From the NCBI GenBank assembly GCA_934631995.1, contig CAKTYF010000067.1, positions 1 to 10,448 of the forward strand: a stretch of DNA of 10,448 nucleotides, in the 5' to 3' direction. The translations under genes were made by a program, and so were the position numbers. The notes beneath the pieces were generated by a model. That model did not search any database. It was given only the letters and a program-made list of their open reading frames with translations, and had not been told where the DNA came from. Position 1 is the stretch's first letter, and every line of letters starts with the position of its first letter. This DNA comes from an uncultured Eggerthellaceae bacterium. Lineage in GTDB: Bacteria > Actinomycetota > Coriobacteriia > Coriobacteriales > Eggerthellaceae. Of this stretch, positions 7,646 to 10,448 are shown piece after piece.

Positions 7646-7678
7646 AGTATACAGAGGTCAGAGGCGTATTTTGCGCCT
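7646..7678 (-). promoter_or_regulatory. Candidate promoter of the surface protein gene with overlapping inverted repeat
   Basis: On the minus strand TATACT (7651-7646) matches the -10 consensus in 5 of 6 positions and would start transcription near 7639, leaving a leader of about 36 nt before the ATG. No good -35 hexamer is present at 16-18 bp. At that position there is instead an inverted repeat, aggcg (7662-7666) and cgcct (7674-7678), which would cover the -35 region. A weak -35 with an overlapping operator-like site would fit a regulated promoter; this is inference. Confidence 0.45.
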
Positions 7679-7727
7679 ATCAGGAAGAATGGGACACGTG
7701 TCCCACTTTCACCCCGATTTTTGCGCC
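7669..7727. promoter_or_regulatory. Symmetric operator-like array upstream of the surface protein gene
   Basis: A perfect 16-bp palindrome, tgggacacgtgtccca, lies at 7690-7705. The 9-mer ttttgcgcc occurs on both sides, at 7669-7677 and 7719-7727, exactly 50 bp apart, and their midpoint (7698) falls on the centre of the palindrome (7697.5). The palindrome centre is about 58 bp before the predicted transcription start. It is probably a binding site for a dimeric regulator; which regulator is unknown. Confidence 0.5.
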
Positions 7728-7756
7728 ATAAGGTCACGCTTCGCGCGCATGCGCCA

Positions 7757-7787
7757 TGTTGACAAATTACCCCACCTTTTGTCAACA
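7757..7787 (+). repeat. Dispersed hairpin element, copy 2
   Basis: Arms tgttgacaaa (7757-7766) and tttgtcaaca (7778-7787) surround the loop ttaccccacct. It lies between the 3' end of moaC and the start of the surface protein gene. The base run after the right arm (aacgagggagaat) resembles that after copy 1. Confidence 0.88.
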
Positions 7788-7813
7788 AACGAGGGAGAAT
7801 TCAGACGCTTTCA

Positions 7814-7925
7814 GCGGCGGCAAGGAAATGAGCCGACGTGCGACGCTTTGGATAAGTTGAGCGAGTCGCAAGCTTGAAGAAGCATTATCCAAGCGGAGTC
7901 CGCTCAGCGAATCGCTTGCCGCCGC
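7814..7925. repeat. 112-bp nested foldback downstream of moaC
   Basis: The outer arms gcggcggcaag (7814-7824) and cttgccgccgc (7915-7925) are perfect 11-bp inverted repeats. Inside them, gctttggataa (7845-7855) pairs with ttatccaagc (7885-7894) with one bulged T. A short palindrome, caagcttg, sits at 7869-7876. The element starts 57 bp beyond the moaC stop. It could protect or end the moaC transcript, but no T-run follows, so it is not a standard terminator. Confidence 0.65.
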
Positions 7926-7981
7926 CCCTCAACCGAGTCAGCAACCCGACCCGGCCAACGATTCCACGCAGCGTGAAAAAG

Positions 7982-8494
7982 CTACTCGCTTTCGCCGCGC
8001 AGCCACAAACCGGTCTTGCCGCCGTCCTTCTTCAGCAGGCGCACGTCCATGATTTCCATGCCGCGATCAACCGCCTTGCACATGTCGTATACCGTCAGGC
8101 AGGCAACGGCGGCAGCAGTCAGCGCCTCCATTTCAATGCCCGTCTTGCCCGTAACGCCGCAGGTCGTGGTCACGTGGATGCCCATGCGGCCATCTTCACG
8201 CTCACCTGCGAAAACAGGCTCGCACTCCACTTTCGCCTTCGTGATGTTCAGCGGATGGCACATGGGAATAAGATCGCTCGTGCGCTTGGACGCCATAATG
8301 CCTGCCACACGCGCACACGCCAAAACGTCGCCCTTCGCTGCCTGGCCGCTGGTAATCAGATCGAGCGTTTCCTGGTGCATAGCAATAAAGCCCTCCGCCA
8401 CCGCAACGCGCTGGGTCTCGGCCTTGGCGGATACGTCCACCATGCGGACGTCGCCCTTTTCATCGATATGGGTAAGCTGCTGTTCGTCGGACAT
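7982..8494 (-). CDS. moaC: Cyclic pyranopterin monophosphate synthase MoaC
   Basis: Together with MoaA it converts GTP to cyclic pyranopterin monophosphate. MoaC turns 3',8-cyclo-7,8-dihydro-GTP into cPMP in the cytoplasm, the first committed intermediate of molybdenum cofactor. The 170 residues match the whole family (E. coli MoaC is 161), with LTHIDEKGDVRMVDVSAK near the start, KGDV with K54, K70, DLIPMCHPL with the catalytic-site H80, GKTGIEMEALTAA at 116-128, and YDMCKAVD with D137 and K140. These correspond to the E. coli K51, K67, H77, E112/E114, D128 and K131 site. The ATG has GGAG six bases upstream. It follows moaA in the same direction with a 133-bp gap that holds a dispersed hairpin element, so co-transcription is possible but partial termination between the genes is also plausible. 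All key residues seem intact. Confidence 0.97.
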   Translation of the reverse strand: MSDEQQLTHIDEKGDVRMVDVSAKAETQRVAVAEGFIAMHQETLDLITSGQAAKGDVLACARVAGIMASKRTSDLIPMCHPLNITKAKVECEPVFAGEREDGRMGIHVTTTCGVTGKTGIEMEALTAAAVACLTVYDMCKAVDRGMEIMDVRLLKKDGGKTGLWLRGESE

Positions 8495-8627
8495 GTTCTT
8501 CTCCTTCGCTCATAATGCAAGTTCAAATCAAATGAAGCAGAGCGGCAACCCACCGCCCAACCACCACCGCTGCCAGCAACCTCAGCACCGAAATTGTTGA
8601 CAAAAGGTGGGGTAATTTGTCAACAAA
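8495..8627. other. moaA-moaC intergenic gap with G-rich transcript segment
   Basis: The 133 bp between the moaA stop and the moaC start contain hairpin element copy 3 next to moaA. They also contain a C-rich plus-strand tract at 8549-8568, which reads GGTGGTGGTTGGGCGGTGGG in the moa transcript direction, 55-74 nt before the moaC start. The tract has enough GG runs for a weak two-layer G-quadruplex. No good promoter for moaC alone is visible. Confidence 0.5.
8594..8626 (-). repeat. Dispersed hairpin element, copy 3, at the moaA 3' end
   Basis: This copy is reversed relative to the other two. Its arms extend to 11 bp, ttgttgacaaa (8594-8604) and tttgtcaacaa (8616-8626), and the loop is the reverse complement of ttaccccacct. 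It begins one base after the moaA stop codon. In the moaA transcript the stem is followed by only three U (tttcgg), so it is at best a weak terminator. It may act as an mRNA 3'-end or processing structure. Confidence 0.85.
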
Positions 8628-9626
8628 TTAGCCGCCGATCTGGGACATTTTGCGCTTCGTGCCCACGGTGTTCTCGTTTTCCTTGGGCTTTTGGAACACG
8701 GCTTGCTCAAAGACGACACGCGCGGCGCCTTCGCCACCTTCGCGCAACGCCGTTTTGATGTCAAGCTCGTCATCGCTGAACAGGCACGTGCGCAGCTTGC
8801 CATCGGCCGACAGGCGCACGCGGTTGCATTCGCTGCAGAAGTGGTTGGACACCGGCGAGATGAAACCGACCGTGCCTTGTGCGCCCGGGAAACGGTAATA
8901 GCGCGCAGGACCGCCGCCCCGAGGCTTGTCCTCGGTGGGCTCCAACGCGGGAATGCCCAGCTCAGCCGCGTGCGCGTTGATAACGCGCAGCATCTCTTCG
9001 CAGGAAATCACATCAGCTATGCCCCAACCGCTGCCATCGGTACCCGAGCTTTCGCCCACGGGCATGTATTCAATGAAGCGCATATGCAGCGGACGGTCGA
9101 TGGTCATCTTTGCGAACTCAAGAAGATCCTGGTCCAGGCTGCGCACCACCACGGCGTTCACTTTCACCGGATCAAGACCCACCGCAAAAGCTGCCTCGAT
9201 GCCATCCAGCGTGGACTGAAGCTTGCCGCCGCGCGTCACGAATGCAAACTTATCGGCGTCCAGCGTGTCCAGCGAAATGTTCACGCGCGCCAGGCCCGCC
9301 TCTTTCAGGTCCTTCGCGAACTTGGGCAGCAACACGCCGTTTGTAGTCATCGAAATGTCCTCGATGCCGGGGATGGCAGCAATATCGCGCACGTTTTCAA
9401 CCATGCCCTTGCGCACCAGCGGCTCGCCTCCCGTGAGGCGAATGCGCTTGATTCCGCACTCGGCGGCGATGCGCGCGATGGTCACAATTTCGTGACCGCG
9501 CAGGATTTCAGCGGGACTCATAGAGACGACGCCCTGCTCAGGCATGCAATAGATGCATCTGAAATTGCACCGGTCGGTCACCGAAATGCGCAGGTAATCG
9601 ATAGTGCGGCCGAAGGTGTCTTTCAA
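8628..9626 (-). CDS. moaA: GTP 3',8-cyclase MoaA (radical SAM)
   Basis: A radical SAM enzyme that converts GTP to 3',8-cyclo-7,8-dihydro-GTP, the substrate of MoaC, in the first step of molybdenum cofactor synthesis. I place the start at TTG 9626, giving 332 residues (E. coli MoaA is 329). The N-terminus is then (M)KDTFGRTIDYLRISVTDRC, as in the family, and AAGGAG lies eight bases upstream. The ATG at 9680 would add 18 residues without homology, has a poor ribosome site, and lies only about 9 nt after the predicted transcription start. The N-terminal 4Fe-4S site is C20, C24, C27 (CX3CX2C), followed by TGGEP for SAM. The second cluster is C264, C267, C281 (CX2CX13C). The C-terminus ends in the functionally required Gly-Gly (MSQIGG). 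moaC follows; no moaB, moaD or moaE is in the window. Confidence 0.96.
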   Translation of the reverse strand: MKDTFGRTIDYLRISVTDRCNFRCIYCMPEQGVVSMSPAEILRGHEIVTIARIAAECGIKRIRLTGGEPLVRKGMVENVRDIAAIPGIEDISMTTNGVLLPKFAKDLKEAGLARVNISLDTLDADKFAFVTRGGKLQSTLDGIEAAFAVGLDPVKVNAVVVRSLDQDLLEFAKMTIDRPLHMRFIEYMPVGESSGTDGSGWGIADVISCEEMLRVINAHAAELGIPALEPTEDKPRGGGPARYYRFPGAQGTVGFISPVSNHFCSECNRVRLSADGKLRTCLFSDDELDIKTALREGGEGAARVVFEQAVFQKPKENENTVGTKRKMSQIGG

Positions 9627-9630
9627 GTCG

Positions 9631-9640
9631 CCCTCTCCTT
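9631..9640 (-). promoter_or_regulatory. Ribosome binding site that sets the moaA TTG start
   Basis: AAGGAGAGGG on the minus strand is a strong Shine-Dalgarno sequence. The AAGGAG core ends eight bases before TTG 9626. It lies inside the frame of the longer ATG 9680 version, which has only a weak A-rich stretch upstream. Confidence 0.75.
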
Positions 9641-9695
9641 CTGGAACTTTTGGAGCCATTTTGGCAGGCTTCCAAACCATTTATCTTTTGTTCAG

Positions 9696-9701
9696 ATTAT
9701 A
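9696..9701 (-). promoter_or_regulatory. Candidate -10 element of the moaA promoter
   Basis: A perfect TATAAT on the minus strand. Transcription would start near 9689 and give a leader of about 63 nt to the TTG start. No good -35 hexamer is found 16-18 bp upstream (CGCACG at 17 bp), so an activator may be needed. A direct repeat of gtgcata (9725-9731 and 9741-9747, period 16) sits just upstream and could be its site. Confidence 0.5.
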
Positions 9702-10232
9702 GCGAAGAAACCTTCTTTCGTGCGGTGCATATTCCTTACTGTGCATAAGAGTAGGGCGAAGCCGCGCGGCAACGGCCTATTTCGATGCATCACCAGTCCA
9801 TTCGGTTGGCCGTTGCCTTTCAGCAACGCCTTTCAGCAAACAGACCATCAGATACGTGCATCTTGTCGAAAAATCGGCGCCAATACGCTCAAATCAACGG
9901 TACGGGGTAGGTGAAAAGGTGCCTGCAGCGTTCTATCGCTTCTAATCAATTTCACGACCTGGGCTTTTATTGGCCCAATCTGCTCAAGACACCCTTTTTC
10001 GCCCTTTATTCACGCCCCTACCTGCCCCGCATCGTCGATTTGCGCGTTTTTTGACTGAAATTTCGACAAGATGGACCCAGCAACAAGTTTTCGGGAAAAA
10101 GAACGACCCCGCCAGCAAGGCAGAGGGATGCGTCGCCAGCGTGGCTAACCGCCACCCCAGCCAAGCTGCACGATGGCAGTCAGCGCAAACGGTCGAAGCG
10201 CCGCTCTCGTGACGCCCCCCACAATCCAGCCT
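9702..10232. other. 530-bp intergenic region upstream of moaA
   Basis: No credible gene. An 80-codon plus-strand frame at 9970-10212 has no ribosome site and no recognised family. The moaA-proximal part holds the gtgcata direct repeat and the inverted repeats annotated separately. Further up is a weak stem tgggc/gccca (9960-9964, 9973-9977) and a gtggc/gccac stem with a 5-nt loop (10141-10155), the latter about 80 bp beyond the stop of the upstream gene. Neither is followed by a U-run on the minus strand, so I cannot name a terminator for that gene. Confidence 0.55.
9768..9839. repeat. Inverted and tandem repeat cluster upstream of the moaA promoter
   Basis: ggcaacggcc (9768-9777) and ggccgttgcc (9808-9817) are perfect 10-bp inverted repeats around a 30-nt loop. 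The right arm overlaps a competing hairpin, cgttgc (9811-9816) and gcaacg (9823-9828). It also overlaps a tandem repeat of gcctttcagcaa (9815-9826 and 9828-9839). The cluster is about 67-138 bp upstream of the predicted moaA -10. Confidence 0.7.
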
Positions 10233-10448
10233 CTATCCCAACAGAGCGGCGGCAGCAGCCATGCGTTCCGCGATAGGCACGCCAAAGGGGCAATTGTGCT
10301 CGCACGCATGGCACGCCACGCACTTGCTTGCCTTCGCGCGCAAAGCGTTATAGTGGCCCTGAATGGATTCGGGCACGCTTTCATGCAAAACGGCCAGGTC
10401 ATAGTACTTATTCACAGTTGCAATATTGATGCCCACCATACACGGCTG
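10233..10448 (-). CDS. Aldo/keto-reductase-family protein with C-terminal 4Fe-4S motif, N-terminal part beyond window
   Basis: The last 71 residues of a larger protein; the frame is open to the window edge, and the ATG at 10439 is internal. The visible part starts QPCMVGINIATVNKYYDLA and continues through VPESIQGHY..ALRAKASKC to CVACHACEHNCPFGVPIAERM. The spacing CX2CX2CX3CP (C43, C46, C49, C53 of the visible part) is a ferredoxin-type 4Fe-4S ligand set. The upstream C3 is probably the end of the first cysteine group. This tail (QPC.VGI.I..VNKY...CPFGVP..ERM) is typical of the predicted oxidoreductases of the aldo/keto reductase superfamily grouped as COG1453, cytoplasmic proteins of mostly unknown substrate in anaerobes. 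Identity rests on the tail alone; another Fe-S oxidoreductase is possible. Confidence 0.8.
   Translation of the reverse strand, partial: QPCMVGINIATVNKYYDLAVLHESVPESIQGHYNALRAKASKCVACHACEHNCPFGVPIAERMAAAAALLG

Noticed and set aside
3482..7731. Several plus-strand frames of 90-290 codons across the surface protein gene
   Set aside because: They are antisense shadows produced by the 78-bp repeat period, which keeps the same frame open; their sequences are periodic mirror images of the LRR units.
3297..8626. CRISPR array from the repeated 31-nt element
   Set aside because: Copies are kilobases apart with genes between them, differ in orientation and have no spacer periodicity.
8594..8627. Rho-independent terminator for moaA
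   Set aside because: The stem is good but AT-rich with an 11-nt loop and only three U follow; its repeated loop sequence points to another or additional role.
9627..9900. Moco riboswitch upstream of moaA
   Set aside because: The position is suggestive, but I could not recognise the conserved core by eye, and most of the structure lies upstream of the likely -10 element.
8691..9914. 407-codon plus-strand frame over moaA
   Set aside because: Antisense to a clear moaA, His/Ala/Arg-rich, no recognised domain.
9970..10212. 80-codon plus-strand frame
   Set aside because: No ribosome site, no recognised family, and it overlaps small hairpins in a normal intergenic gap.

Overview
The window reads as a chromosomal segment of a moderately GC-rich anaerobic actinobacterium. 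The best guess is Coriobacteriia, probably Eggerthellales (Eggerthella/Slackia relatives). This rests on the combination of a ClpC-type unfoldase, a Moco pathway, an Fe-S aldo/keto-reductase-like protein, a giant BspA-type (DUF285) surface protein ending in a dockerin-like domain, and GC-rich intergenic DNA full of inverted repeats. The assignment is inference from gene content and style; no 16S or other marker is present.

All five supported genes lie on the minus strand. In transcription order they are: (1) 10448-10233, the C-terminal 71 residues of an aldo/keto-reductase-family protein with a 4Fe-4S motif; (2) 9626-8628, moaA; (3) 8494-7982, moaC; (4) 7603-3482, a 1373-residue secreted leucine-rich-repeat protein; (5) 1871 to the window edge, clpC, cut inside its second ATPase domain. 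MoaA and MoaC carry out the first two steps of molybdenum cofactor synthesis, GTP to cyclic pyranopterin monophosphate, and form a small functional pair. The other genes have no obvious functional link to them.

The surface protein is the most distinctive gene. It has a Sec signal peptide and a Pro/Ala-rich stalk, then three modules. Each module opens with a similar head (GxCEWMIDxAGKLTVRP) followed by 12, 10 and 9 repeats of 26 residues carrying MFxxC. The C-terminus is a dockerin-like double calcium-loop domain, and there is no LPXTG anchor. A run of eight C in its 5' coding part is a possible phase-variation site. Its upstream region holds a 16-bp perfect palindrome placed midway between two identical 9-bp sites.

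Intergenic DNA is large and structured. The 1.6 kb between clpC and the surface protein gene has no convincing gene but contains tandem repeats, direct repeats and a 147-bp foldback. A hairpin element of about 31 nt with a nearly invariant loop occurs three times: beyond the 3' end of the surface protein gene, between moaC and that gene, and directly after moaA. No rRNA, tRNA, CRISPR array, insertion sequence or recognised riboswitch was found.
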